A stretch of DNA of 22,198 bases from a virus, in the IMG/VR virus record IMGVR_UViG_3300039106_000130, positions 3,603 through 25,800 of that record. The stretch is one strand, 5' to 3'. Below, in pieces: positions 14,695-22,198 of the stretch. The notes under the pieces were generated by a model. That model did no database searches and was not told the DNA's origin. It saw nothing but the letters and a program-made list of their open reading frames with translations. Made by a program: the position numbers and the translations under genes. Every line of letters begins with the position of its first letter. The first letter of the stretch is position 1.

Positions 14695-14724
14695 TATTTA
14701 CCACATTTAACGCACCGATTGGTG

Positions 14725-14730
14725 TATAAT
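14725..14730 (+). promoter_or_regulatory. Possible -10 element before the 14761 gene
   Basis: A perfect TATAAT preceded by TG lies in the 66-base gap after the MazG gene, but no -35 is found at 16-18 bases. CACC/GGTG (14713-14716/14721-14724) makes a short inverted repeat directly upstream. A regulated or activator-dependent promoter for gene 43 and its leaders is possible. Confidence 0.35.
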
Positions 14731-14760
14731 TACTGTTCTAAAACTTGATAGGAATTTGAC

Positions 14761-14979
14761 ATGGATTTTAGTGCTATCGCTAAACTTTTTGCTGAACAAT
14801 GCAATCTGCCCAAAGCAGAAAAATATGATATGGTCCTCCGTGACTTTGATGATAAAATTGAAATTATTGGTTATGTTCCAGACCCAACACTCGACATGAA
14901 AGACTTTGAGGGTCGTGAAATGCTTTTCCCAAAACGTTGGGTAACTCTTACTGTTATTCCAGCATCAACTACTCTATAA
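14761..14979 (+). CDS. Small hypothetical protein (72 aa)
   Basis: This 72-residue acidic protein begins MDFSAIAKLFAEQCNLPKAE and has a beta-rich middle (KIEIIGYVPDP) and a RWVTLTVIP end. No family is recognised. An AGGAA site (14750-14754) lies 6 bases before the ATG, and the stop is 8 bases before the next gene's start, so the two are probably co-translated on the way into gene 43. Confidence 0.7.
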   Translation: MDFSAIAKLFAEQCNLPKAEKYDMVLRDFDDKIEIIGYVPDPTLDMKDFEGREMLFPKRWVTLTVIPASTTL

Positions 14980-14987
14980 GGAATATC

Positions 14988-15287
14988 ATGGCAATTAAAC
15001 TTCTTACTTTTAAAACTGGACAAACTATTCTTGCTGATCTTGATGAAAGTGACGCAACAAATTTTATTCTAAAGCAACCAGTTAATATCGTGCCACATCA
15101 ATCAGAAAAAGGTCCGATGCTCGGTTTTCTTCCATTTCTAGATTACTCAGAAGAATTTAAATCTGGCATTAAGATTGCTCGTGAGCTTTTTATGTGTACA
15201 GCAACGCCTGTTCGGGAACTAGAGAACCAATACAATCGTGTATTTGGCTCTGGTATTGAAATCGCTGCAAATATGTCAAGCATTTAA
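14988..15287 (+). CDS. Conserved phage protein upstream of gene 43, possible Sm-like fold (99 aa)
   Basis: This 99-residue protein begins [18 protein letters not shown]. The early Gly-x-x-I-x-A-D-L strand pattern, [10 protein letters not shown], and a later [16 protein letters not shown] segment suggest a small beta-barrel of the Sm/SH3-like kind followed by a helix; this fold call is a guess from the pattern. AAGGA (14978-14982) is 5 bases before ATG 14988; an in-frame upstream ATG at 14937 lies inside the previous gene. Its TAA shares a base with the gp43 ATG (TAATG). If it really is Sm-like, RNA binding at the gp43 start would be a possible role, but nothing in the sequence proves it. Confidence 0.78.
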   Translation: MAIKLLTFKTGQTILADLDESDATNFILKQPVNIVPHQSEKGPMLGFLPFLDYSEEFKSGIKIARELFMCTATPVRELENQYNRVFGSGIEIAANMSSI

Positions 15288-17830
15288 TGACTAAAAAATA
15301 CTACACTAATGTTTCTTGTGTAGGCAATAACATCCTGTTTCGGGGTGTTAAAGATGGTCGGCGCGTAAAGATGAAAATTCAATATGCGCCGACTTTGTTT
15401 TTGCCTTCAAACAAAAAGACTGAATGGACAAGTCTTCATGGTGACTATCTTGAGCCTATGAAGTTTGAGAACATTCGTGAAGCCCGTGATTTTGTTCAGC
15501 GATATGAAGAAGTGCAAAACTTTAAAATCTACGGTAATACAAATTATCAGTATGCTTTTATCGCAGAAAACTTTCCTGGGCAAATTGATTGGGATCTTGA
15601 CGATCTCGCAATCGACGCAATCGATATTGAGGTTGGTTCGGAGAATGGATTTCCTGATCCATATGTCGCAAGCGAACCGATTACCGCAATCTGTAAAATT
15701 CGTCTAAATGGCAAAACAATCGTCTATGGTTGTGGTGATTACAATAATTATGATGACGATGTTACATACATCAAATGTAAAGATGAATATTCACTTTGCA
15801 AAAGATTCCTTGAAGATTGGGTTGAAGATTGTCCTGATCTAGTGACAGGTTGGAACTTAAAGTTCTTTGATATTCCTTATCTTGTAAATCGATTCACTCG
15901 TTTGTTGGGTGAAAGCGAAGCGAAGAAACTTTCACCATGGAACATTGTTGGTGAACGTAAAACAGTATTCAAAGGTAAAGAACAAATTGCATATGAGATT
16001 TCTGGTGTTGCAATCTTAGATTATCTTGAACTCTATACTTGGTATGCACCAGACGGTAAATCTCAGGAGAACTATCGTCTCGATACTGTTGCAAACTTTG
16101 AGATCGGTGAAAACAAAATTTCATATGATGAATATGACAGTCTACATCAGTTATACAGGTTGAACTATCAAAAGTTCATCGACTATAACATTAAAGATAC
16201 TCGTCTTATCATTCGTCTTGAAGATAAGTTGAAGCTGATCGAACTTGCACTAACTCTTGCTTATGATACCAAATCAAATTATAACGATGTATTCGCACAA
16301 ACTCGTATGTGGGACGCATTGATTTATAATTATCTGATTCAGAAAAAGATTGTTGTTCCACCAAAAGTATTTCGGGACAAGTCTTCTGCATTCGAAGGTG
16401 CTTACGTTAAAGATCCACAAGTTGGTAAGCATGATTGGGTTGCAAGTTTCGACTTGAACTCTCTGTATCCTCATTTGATTATGCAGTACAATCTTTCACC
16501 TGAGACTTTGGTTGATTCAAACGAATACACAACAGAAATGCGACAATTAGTTTCTGAAGTATCTGTTGAGAGTCTATTGCACAAGAAAGTTGACACAACT
16601 ATTCTTAAAAATCTTCAGATGACTATTGCGCCAAATGGTCAATTCTTTCGAACAAACATTCGTGGATTTCTGCCAGAGATGTTGGAAGAGATGTATGAAG
16701 ATCGAAAGAAGTTCAAAAAGATGATGCTTGTTGCACAGCAAGAGTATGAGAATGAAACAGACGATTCTAAGAAATATGAAATTGAAAAGCGAATTGCACG
16801 ATACAACAATCTTCAACTTGCGAAGAAAGTTGGTCTGAACTCTGCTTATGGTGCGATGGGTTCACAGTATTTTCGATTCTTCGATCTTCGTATGGCACTT
16901 GCAGTAACTACTGCTGGTCAGTTAAGCATCCGTTGGATCGAAAACAAACTGAATGGTTACATGAACAATTTATTGAAGACTGATACTGATTATGTTATTG
17001 CATCTGATACAGATTCGATTTATCTTCGTCTTGGTGAATTAGTTAATAAAGTTTACGCTGAGACTGAAACACCAAAGCAAAAAATTATTGAATTCATGGA
17101 TCGTGTCTGTGAGACTAAATTACAACCATTCATCGATTCAAGCTATGAAGAACTAGCAACTTATGTAAACGCCTATGCACAGAAGATGCAGATGAAGCGT
17201 GAAGGCCTTTCTGACCGAGGAATCTGGACTGCAAAGAAAAGATATATTCTAAACGTTTACAATAATGAAGGTGTTCAGTATAAAGAGCCATATCTAAAAG
17301 TCATGGGTCTTGAAATGGTTAAGTCATCAACTCCGACTATAGTTCGTGAGAAGATGAAAGCGTTGATTCGAATTATTGTGAATGGTACTGAAGATGATGT
17401 GCATTTGTTTATTGATGAATTTAGGACGTATTTCAAGAGTTTACCACCCGAAGACATTTCTTTTCCACGTGGCGTTAATGGGTTGAAAGAGTATTCTGAT
17501 TCTGTAACACTATATAGAAAAGGTACGCCGATTCATGTTAAAGGTGCCATACTATATAATAATCAACTTAAAAAGTTGAAACTTGAAAAGAAATACGAAG
17601 AGATCAAAGAAGGTGAAAAATTAAAATTCACTTATTTGAAAACGCCAAATCCTATTCGTGAAAGCGTAATTTCATATCCAATGCGATTGCCAAAAGAATT
17701 TGGTCTGCATGAGTATGTTGATTATGACACTCAATTTGAAAAGACTTTTCTTGAGCCAATTAAAATTATTCTGGATTGTATTAATTGGTCTTTCGAAAAA
17801 ACAACATCACTAGAGGACTTTTTCAATTAG
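15287..17830 (+). CDS. 43: gp43-like DNA polymerase, family B
   Basis: This is the replicative polymerase with 3'-5' proofreading. Exonuclease motifs: Exo I DIE at residues 113-115, Exo [10 protein letters not shown] at 188-195, Exo III YNIKD at 300-304. Polymerase motifs: motif A DLNSLYP from 389, motif [14 protein letters not shown] near 520, motif C DTDS at 574-577. All catalytic residues are present. At 847 residues it is slightly shorter than T4 gp43 (898). The C-terminus (SLEDFFN) resembles the clamp-interacting tail of T4 gp43. The ATG overlaps the upstream stop (TAATG) and there is no separate promoter nearby, so expression depends on coupling or on read-through from upstream. Confidence 0.98.
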   Translation: MTKKYYTNVSCVGNNILFRGVKDGRRVKMKIQYAPTLFLPSNKKTEWTSLHGDYLEPMKFENIREARDFVQRYEEVQNFKIYGNTNYQYAFIAENFPGQIDWDLDDLAIDAIDIEVGSENGFPDPYVASEPITAICKIRLNGKTIVYGCGDYNNYDDDVTYIKCKDEYSLCKRFLEDWVEDCPDLVTGWNLKFFDIPYLVNRFTRLLGESEAKKLSPWNIVGERKTVFKGKEQIAYEISGVAILDYLELYTWYAPDGKSQENYRLDTVANFEIGENKISYDEYDSLHQLYRLNYQKFIDYNIKDTRLIIRLEDKLKLIELALTLAYDTKSNYNDVFAQTRMWDALIYNYLIQKKIVVPPKVFRDKSSAFEGAYVKDPQVGKHDWVASFDLNSLYPHLIMQYNLSPETLVDSNEYTTEMRQLVSEVSVESLLHKKVDTTILKNLQMTIAPNGQFFRTNIRGFLPEMLEEMYEDRKKFKKMMLVAQQEYENETDDSKKYEIEKRIARYNNLQLAKKVGLNSAYGAMGSQYFRFFDLRMALAVTTAGQLSIRWIENKLNGYMNNLLKTDTDYVIASDTDSIYLRLGELVNKVYAETETPKQKIIEFMDRVCETKLQPFIDSSYEELATYVNAYAQKMQMKREGLSDRGIWTAKKRYILNVYNNEGVQYKEPYLKVMGLEMVKSSTPTIVREKMKALIRIIVNGTEDDVHLFIDEFRTYFKSLPPEDISFPRGVNGLKEYSDSVTLYRKGTPIHVKGAILYNNQLKKLKLEKKYEEIKEGEKLKFTYLKTPNPIRESVISYPMRLPKEFGLHEYVDYDTQFEKTFLEPIKIILDCINWSFEKTTSLEDFFN

Positions 17831-18564
17831 TGCTTAACTTCATACCATATCTAACTGCATTATGTTTATCGGCGATAGCAGGCTACTATTCCATAATAGG
17901 TTTGGCTAAGATATTTCCTGGTGCATTTTTGCCAGTTGTAATTATGGGTGCTGTTCTTGAACTTTCCAAACTTGTTACAGTTTCATGGCTGTATTACAAC
18001 TGGCAAAAGACGAACATACTAATGAAGTCTTATTTTCTAATTGCTATTGTCTTACTGATGGCAATCACTTCAATGGGTATCTTTGGGTTTCTATCACGGG
18101 CACATTTAGAAACAAACATGATTTCTGGTTCTAATAATGTTGAACTACAAGTTTTAGAAGAACAAGAAAAAAATCTTCGAAGCAGACTTCAATATCTTTT
18201 GAGAAAAGCAGGAGATGATCCAGAAAAAATAAGTAGAAAGACCGATCAAGCAATAACGGAAACACAACAACAGATCGAAAAAATTGTTGAGAAGAAACTT
18301 CCATTACTAAAAGTCCAGAACGAACTAAAGGGCGAGATTGGTCCAATTCAGTATATTGCTGAAATATTCTATGATAAGAATGATGAAAATTTTATCGATA
18401 AAGCCGTAAGACTGGTAATTTTAATTATTATTGTTGTATTTGACCCTCTTGCTGTGTTATTATTGATTGCTGCAAATAAGTCTATTCGATCTTCCCGTCC
18501 AGAAAGCGATGAAGATGCCGAATATCTCTCTGTAAAGAAAACCGATATTTTCGAAATGAGGTAA
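17830..18564 (+). CDS. Phage membrane protein with central coiled coil (244 aa)
   Basis: Four hydrophobic segments are visible: residues ~7-29, ~31-55 (containing GAVLELSKLVTVSWLY), ~67-89, and ~193-220 (LVILIIIVVFDPLAVLLLIA). Residues ~103-175 are charged and helical, likely a coiled-coil loop. The GTG start at 17830 overlaps the gp43 stop (TAGTG), with GAGGA at 17813-17817 about 12 bases upstream; an earlier in-frame TTG would lie inside gene 43. Similar proteins occur in marine T4-like phages near uvsX; function is unknown. The location invites the idea of a membrane anchor for replication complexes, but that is speculation. Confidence 0.82.
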   Translation: MLNFIPYLTALCLSAIAGYYSIIGLAKIFPGAFLPVVIMGAVLELSKLVTVSWLYYNWQKTNILMKSYFLIAIVLLMAITSMGIFGFLSRAHLETNMISGSNNVELQVLEEQEKNLRSRLQYLLRKAGDDPEKISRKTDQAITETQQQIEKIVEKKLPLLKVQNELKGEIGPIQYIAEIFYDKNDENFIDKAVRLVILIIIVVFDPLAVLLLIAANKSIRSSRPESDEDAEYLSVKKTDIFEMR

Positions 18565-18566
18565 AA

Positions 18567-19628
18567 ATGAGTTTACTTGACAAACTAAAAAAGAATAGCA
18601 CGATTAAAGATGCTGCTATTCTATCAAAATCAAAATTCTTCACCGAAAAAGATAGTGTTACAACACCGATTCCTATGGTCAACGTTGCGCTATCTGGTGA
18701 TCTAAATGGTGGTCTAACACCAGGTCTTACAATGTGGGCAGGTCCATCAAAGCATTTTAAAACAGCATTCAGTCTGTTAATGGCAAAAGCATACATGGAC
18801 AAGTATCCAGAAGCGGTTCTGCTATTCTATGACTCAGAGTTCGGTACTCCGATCAAATACTTTGAGACATTCAATATCGACATGGATCGTGTTCTGCATA
18901 CACCACTAACTGATATTGAACAACTTAAATTCGATATCATGAAACAGTTGCAAGATATCGAACGAGGCGATAAACTAATTGTTGTTCTTGATTCGATTGG
19001 TAATCTGGCGTCAAAGAAAGAAGTTGAAGATGCACTTGATGGTAAGTCTGTTGCAGATATGTCCCGTGCAAAACAAGTTAAGTCTCTGTTCAGAATGATT
19101 ACACCACACTTGACACTTAAAGACATCCCAATGGTCGTTGTAAATCATACTTACAAAGAGATCGGTATGTTCCCGAAAGATATTGTTGGTGGTGGTACAG
19201 GTTCCTATTACTCAGCAGACAACATCTATATTCTTGGTCGTCAACAAGAAAAAGATGGAACTGAAGTTACAGGTTATAACTTTATCATCAACGTCGAGAA
19301 ATCACGCTATGTTAAAGAAAAATCAAAGATTCCTATCGCAGTATCATTCGAAGGTGGTATTCAGAAATATTCTGGACTTCTAGACTTATTAGTAGAAGGT
19401 AAGTTTGTTACAAAACCTTCACCTGGTTGGTATGCGATTGTCGATTCAGAAACTGGTGAAATTGGTCAGAAGAAACGATTTGCAGATACCCAAACTGATG
19501 CTTTTATGGAACCATTTCTTCAGTCTGAATCATTCAAAGAATTCGTAAGGAACAAGTATGCGATTGCTTTTGGCAACATTATGGGAGAAACTCCTATTCT
19601 GGAAGAAGCGGAAGACTCCGAAGTATAG
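18567..19628 (+). CDS. uvsX: UvsX, RecA-like recombinase
   Basis: This strand-exchange protein drives recombination-dependent replication and repair. Walker A is GPSKHFKT at residues 59-66, the variant P-loop typical of UvsX (T4 has GPSKSFKS). Walker B is LIVVLDS, with Asp142. The L2-like region GGGTGSYYSADNIYILGR follows. At 353 residues it is slightly shorter than T4 UvsX (391). It starts 2 bases after the membrane-protein stop, with GAGG about 6 bases before the ATG. Its last 71 bases also encode the start of the next gene in another frame. The acidic tail (EEAEDSEV) fits the family. Confidence 0.97.
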   Translation: MSLLDKLKKNSTIKDAAILSKSKFFTEKDSVTTPIPMVNVALSGDLNGGLTPGLTMWAGPSKHFKTAFSLLMAKAYMDKYPEAVLLFYDSEFGTPIKYFETFNIDMDRVLHTPLTDIEQLKFDIMKQLQDIERGDKLIVVLDSIGNLASKKEVEDALDGKSVADMSRAKQVKSLFRMITPHLTLKDIPMVVVNHTYKEIGMFPKDIVGGGTGSYYSADNIYILGRQQEKDGTEVTGYNFIINVEKSRYVKEKSKIPIAVSFEGGIQKYSGLLDLLVEGKFVTKPSPGWYAIVDSETGEIGQKKRFADTQTDAFMEPFLQSESFKEFVRNKYAIAFGNIMGETPILEEAEDSEV

Positions 19629-19902
19629 ATTTGAGTCATTCGAAGATGCTGTAACTTGGATTGAAATTACCTCTGGCAAATATTCAGGGGTAATTTTCAC
19701 CATTTCAACAGTAAAATTTTCAGACGAGTTTGGGCAACCCAAACTCTCTTTCAACTATCGTATTCTCTCATATGGCAAACATGATGAACAATCATTGCAA
19801 AACGATTCATCTTTTGCTATAATTATGGGTGATATCTTAACGGAGATTATAATCAAATATGAATCGCCTAGAACAAACAATTCTGAAGAATCTTATCTAT
19901 AA
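19558..19902 (+). CDS. Conserved hypothetical protein overlapping uvsX and gene 41 (114 aa)
   Basis: A 114-residue protein. After a basic, hydrophobic N-terminus (MRLLLATLWEKLLFWKKRK) comes YRFESFEDAVTWIEITSGKY, a beta-strand stretch and the helix IMGDILTEIII. No domain is recognised. ATG 19558 is supported by an AAGGA site at 19547-19551, 6 bases away. This gives a 71-base overlap with uvsX, and its 3' end overlaps gene 41 by 44 bases. If the overlap with uvsX is not used, no good alternative start exists downstream, which argues for the overlap. Its coding region holds the likely gene 41 promoter. Confidence 0.75.
   Translation: MRLLLATLWEKLLFWKKRKTPKYRFESFEDAVTWIEITSGKYSGVIFTISTVKFSDEFGQPKLSFNYRILSYGKHDEQSLQNDSSFAIIMGDILTEIIIKYESPRTNNSEESYL
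19795..19823 (+). promoter_or_regulatory. Probable sigma70-type promoter for gene 41
   Basis: TTGCAA (19795-19800, four of six) and a perfect TATAAT (19818-19823) are 17 bases apart, and a TGC just before the -10 makes it an extended -10. It lies within the small gene and 35 bases before the gp41 ATG. Confidence 0.5.
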
Positions 19903-21259
19903 CGAAGAGTATGTTCGTAAAGTTCTTCCCTTTATCAAAGCAGAATATTTCACAGACAATACAGAGAAAATTGTATTTCAAGAAATTTCTACGTTCGTCA
20001 ACGAATACAAAAATCCACCAACGCATGAAGCACTAATAATCAACTTCACAGAAAAAAAGAATCTAACAAGCCAACAAGTCTCAGAATCAATCGATCTACT
20101 TAATGAGATTCATCTTCATAAAGCTGAACCAACAGAAAATCAATGGTTGTTGAATCAGACAGAAAAATTCTGCCAAGACAGAGCAATCTATAATGCGATC
20201 ATGGAATCTGTTCAGATTCTTGACGATAAAGCAGCAAAGAAGTCTAAGGGTGAGATTCCAAAACTTCTGAGTGATGCTCTTGGTGTTTCTTTTGATAACA
20301 ACATTGGTCATGACTATACAAATGATGCAGAGAATCGATATGATCTATATCACAAAGTAGAATCAAGAATCAAGTTTGATCTTGACCTGTTCAACAAGAT
20401 TACAAAGGGTGGTCTGCCACTAAAGACTTTGAATATCGCACTTGCTGGTACTGGTGTTGGTAAGTCGTTGTTTATGTGTCATGTCGCTGCTGGTTGTATT
20501 TCCCAGGGCAACAATGTTCTGTATATCACGATGGAGATGGCCGAAGAAAAGATTGCAGAACGAATCGACGCAAATCTTCTGAATATGAATCTTAACGAAT
20601 TGCACACAGTTACAAAAGATGATTATATGAAGAAGTTTGCGGCTCTCAAGACAAAGACACAAGGTAAACTTATCATCAAAGAGTATCCAACTGCCTCTGC
20701 CTCAACTCTGCATTTTCGTGCTTTGTTGAATGATCTTGCTCTGAAGAAGAACTTTCGTCCAGATATCATCTTCGTTGATTATTTGAATATTTGTGCATCA
20801 TCTAGAATCAAACCAGGTGGAAATGTCAATAGTTACACCTATGTAAAGAGCATCGCCGAAGAACTTCGTGGTCTGGCAGTAGAATTTAATGTACCTCTTG
20901 TCTCTGCCACACAAACGACACGAACTGGTTATACCTCTTCAGATCCTGGTCTGGAAGATACCTCTGAGTCATTTGGTCTACCAGCAACTGCCGATTTTAT
21001 GTTTGCGTTGATCAGTAATGAAGAACTTGAAGGTCTGAATCAGATCATGGTAAAGCAGTTGAAGAATCGATATTCTGATCCAAGTATGTACAAAAGATTC
21101 GTTCTTGGTATTGACAGATCCAAGATGCGATTGTACGATGCAGAACAGGTGGCACAATCTGGTCTGGCAGACGCTGGACAAGATGACGATAAACCATTGA
21201 ACACTTTTGGGAACAGAGAACGCAAATTTAACTCAAAGTTCAACGGATTGAAAGTATAA
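19859..21259 (+). CDS. 41: gp41-like replicative DNA helicase (DnaB family)
   Basis: This is the hexameric 5'-3' helicase of the replisome, and it also binds primase. The N-terminal domain (about residues 1-150) is helical, as in DnaB-type proteins. The RecA-like core has Walker A GTGVGKS at 197-203, an ITMEMAEEKIAERID segment (H1a-type), and Walker B IIFVDYLN with Asp307. SATQTTRTG follows as motif H3, and ending motifs include KNRY. At 466 residues it matches T4 gp41 (475). It follows uvsX as in T4. Purines GGAG at 19842-19845 are 13 bases before the ATG, far for a ribosome-binding site, so coupling with the overlapping upstream gene may matter. Confidence 0.97.
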   Translation: MNRLEQTILKNLIYNEEYVRKVLPFIKAEYFTDNTEKIVFQEISTFVNEYKNPPTHEALIINFTEKKNLTSQQVSESIDLLNEIHLHKAEPTENQWLLNQTEKFCQDRAIYNAIMESVQILDDKAAKKSKGEIPKLLSDALGVSFDNNIGHDYTNDAENRYDLYHKVESRIKFDLDLFNKITKGGLPLKTLNIALAGTGVGKSLFMCHVAAGCISQGNNVLYITMEMAEEKIAERIDANLLNMNLNELHTVTKDDYMKKFAALKTKTQGKLIIKEYPTASASTLHFRALLNDLALKKNFRPDIIFVDYLNICASSRIKPGGNVNSYTYVKSIAEELRGLAVEFNVPLVSATQTTRTGYTSSDPGLEDTSESFGLPATADFMFALISNEELEGLNQIMVKQLKNRYSDPSMYKRFVLGIDRSKMRLYDAEQVAQSGLADAGQDDDKPLNTFGNRERKFNSKFNGLKV

Positions 21260-21262
21260 ATA
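21255..21262 (+). promoter_or_regulatory. T4-type late promoter TATAAATA for the last gene
   Basis: This is an exact late octamer in the same GTATAAATA context as at 13093 and, as there, overlaps the stop codon of the preceding gene. It sits 33 bases before the ATG at 21295. Confidence 0.78.
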
Positions 21263-21294
21263 TGTCATAAAACAACATATTTAGGACTGTAATT

Positions 21295-22198
21295 ATGGCG
21301 TCAGAAAGAGAACCGAAATGGATAAAGTATTTTTCAAAGGGTCCAGTAGATACTAAAATAAAAGCGCCTGCAAATAAAAAAGTTACTGTTTATGACGAGA
21401 AGAACAGAAGTATTGATCTCCTTAAGGATGGTGATCCTATTCATGTTCCATTAGCGAAATCATATCAAAAAAGATATTTAATCGTCTATGATAAAAATAA
21501 GATTGGTTATGTCCCAGAGAATTTTGTCGCCAAACCATATAAAACAACTGGTGCTACAGAAAATTTAAGAATTTCTTCTGCCTCACTAATAAAATATGGT
21601 GAATCTAAAAAAATTGAGTATGCTGGTGAAGAAATTAATGTGAAAGCGTTTTCTTCGGCAGATGATCTTGTAACGTCGATAGTTCGAAGTTTAAAAGAAA
21701 ACAATAATGTTTCAGAAAGAATAGTTGAGGTTTTTGAAAATTATAAAAGCTCTGGCACTTTTGATAAAATTTCATGGACTAGTGAAGTAGCAGATACAGA
21801 AATAAATGAACTTGGAAAATATGTCGGAGAACTTCTTGTGGGTGTGTTAATCTTAACTAATAAGAATAAACTTTCATCAGCTTTTGCAAGAAGTATTAAT
21901 GAACCTATTAAATATTTTTGTGTCCCGAATGATCCAAGTTTTGCTGGTGTAGATTCATTCATTATTTTAGAATCAGGTGATATTGTATCAATATCAAATA
22001 AATATGGTAAAGGTGCTGCGGCATCTTTCTTTACGAATATTTTACCGAAATCTATTCGTTATGCGGATTATTTGCAAGACTCTGTATTGAAACAAATTAT
22101 AAAATCAGCATTTCAAGCGACTGTAACACCATTAGAATTGGAACAAAAAAGAAAAGCTAAAAAAATTGTATATCAATATGGTATACACAATATATTAG
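21295..22198 (+). CDS. Late-expressed protein of unknown function, 3' end outside the window
   Basis: An open frame of 301 codons runs from ATG 21295 to the end of the window with no stop, so the protein is longer than seen. Residues ~20-80 (KKVTVYDEKNRSIDLLKDGD, then RYLIVYDKNKIGYVPENFV) look like an SH3-like beta-barrel. A helical part follows (DDLVTSIVRSLKE), then GKYVGELLVGVLILTNK and a region FIILESGDIVSISNKYGKGA. No family is recognised with confidence. The ATG has only a weak GGAC upstream. The late promoter immediately before it suggests a virion-related role, such as a structural protein or one packaged with the genome, but this rests only on timing. Confidence 0.85.
   Translation, partial: MASEREPKWIKYFSKGPVDTKIKAPANKKVTVYDEKNRSIDLLKDGDPIHVPLAKSYQKRYLIVYDKNKIGYVPENFVAKPYKTTGATENLRISSASLIKYGESKKIEYAGEEINVKAFSSADDLVTSIVRSLKENNNVSERIVEVFENYKSSGTFDKISWTSEVADTEINELGKYVGELLVGVLILTNKNKLSSAFARSINEPIKYFCVPNDPSFAGVDSFIILESGDIVSISNKYGKGAAASFFTNILPKSIRYADYLQDSVLKQIIKSAFQATVTPLELEQKRKAKKIVYQYGIHNIL

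Overview
This window reads as the DNA replication/recombination core of an AT-rich T4-like myovirus, most likely marine. All 29 genes are on the + strand, are packed almost without gaps, and many overlap by 1-8 bases (ATGA, TAATG, TGATG junctions). The T4 set in order is: gp47 and gp46 (recombination nuclease), gp45 (sliding clamp), gp44 and gp62 (clamp loader), RegA (translational repressor), gp43 (DNA polymerase), UvsX (recombinase) and gp41 (replicative helicase). Between them sit genes typical of marine T4-like phages: peptide deformylase, an Hsp20 chaperone, a MazG-type pyrophosphohydrolase, a DUF3310 protein, and a CobS-like AAA ATPase paired with a metallopeptidase/VWA protein. No photosynthesis genes, tRNAs, integrase, insertion sequences or CRISPR arrays are visible. 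The host cannot be read from the sequence; a non-cyanobacterial marine host is plausible but is inference.

Layout. 1-4609: gp47 (5' end missing or frameshifted), gp46, a 57-residue protein, peptide deformylase, a 90-residue acidic protein and a TET-associated-type glycosyltransferase, all translationally coupled. 4583-8591: three units, each with its own near-consensus sigma70-type promoter. They encode a 740-residue zinc-peptidase/acidic-linker/VWA protein, a MoxR/CobS-like AAA ATPase, and a 92-residue winged-helix protein. The winged-helix gene has a 12-bp perfect palindrome spanning its -35 and ends in a strong intrinsic terminator. 8606-13097: a second glycosyltransferase, DUF3310, gp45, gp44, a PD-(D/E)XK nuclease-like protein, a small membrane protein, gp62, RegA and a small unknown. 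13093-13722: a T4-type late promoter, a structured leader RNA of about 110 nt, and hsp20. 13752-17830: dCMP deaminase, an AbrB-like/MazG fusion, two small proteins and gp43. 17830-21259: a coiled-coil membrane protein, UvsX, a small gene overlapping both neighbours, and gp41. 21255-22198: a second late promoter and the start of a long late gene running off the window.

How the parts work together. gp43/45/44/62/41 form the replisome. UvsX and gp46/47 support recombination-dependent replication. dCMP deaminase and MazG adjust nucleotide pools. RegA probably tunes translation of replication genes. The late promoters before hsp20 and the last gene put those two in the late, gp55/gp33/gp45-dependent programme, while the middle block looks transcribed by unmodified host polymerase, that is, early.

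Most worth following up: the peptidase-VWA + AAA pair with matched promoter elements; the self-contained winged-helix regulator unit with its palindrome; the structured leader before hsp20 (possibly of the manA RNA type); and the slippery heptamer at the gp47 5' end.
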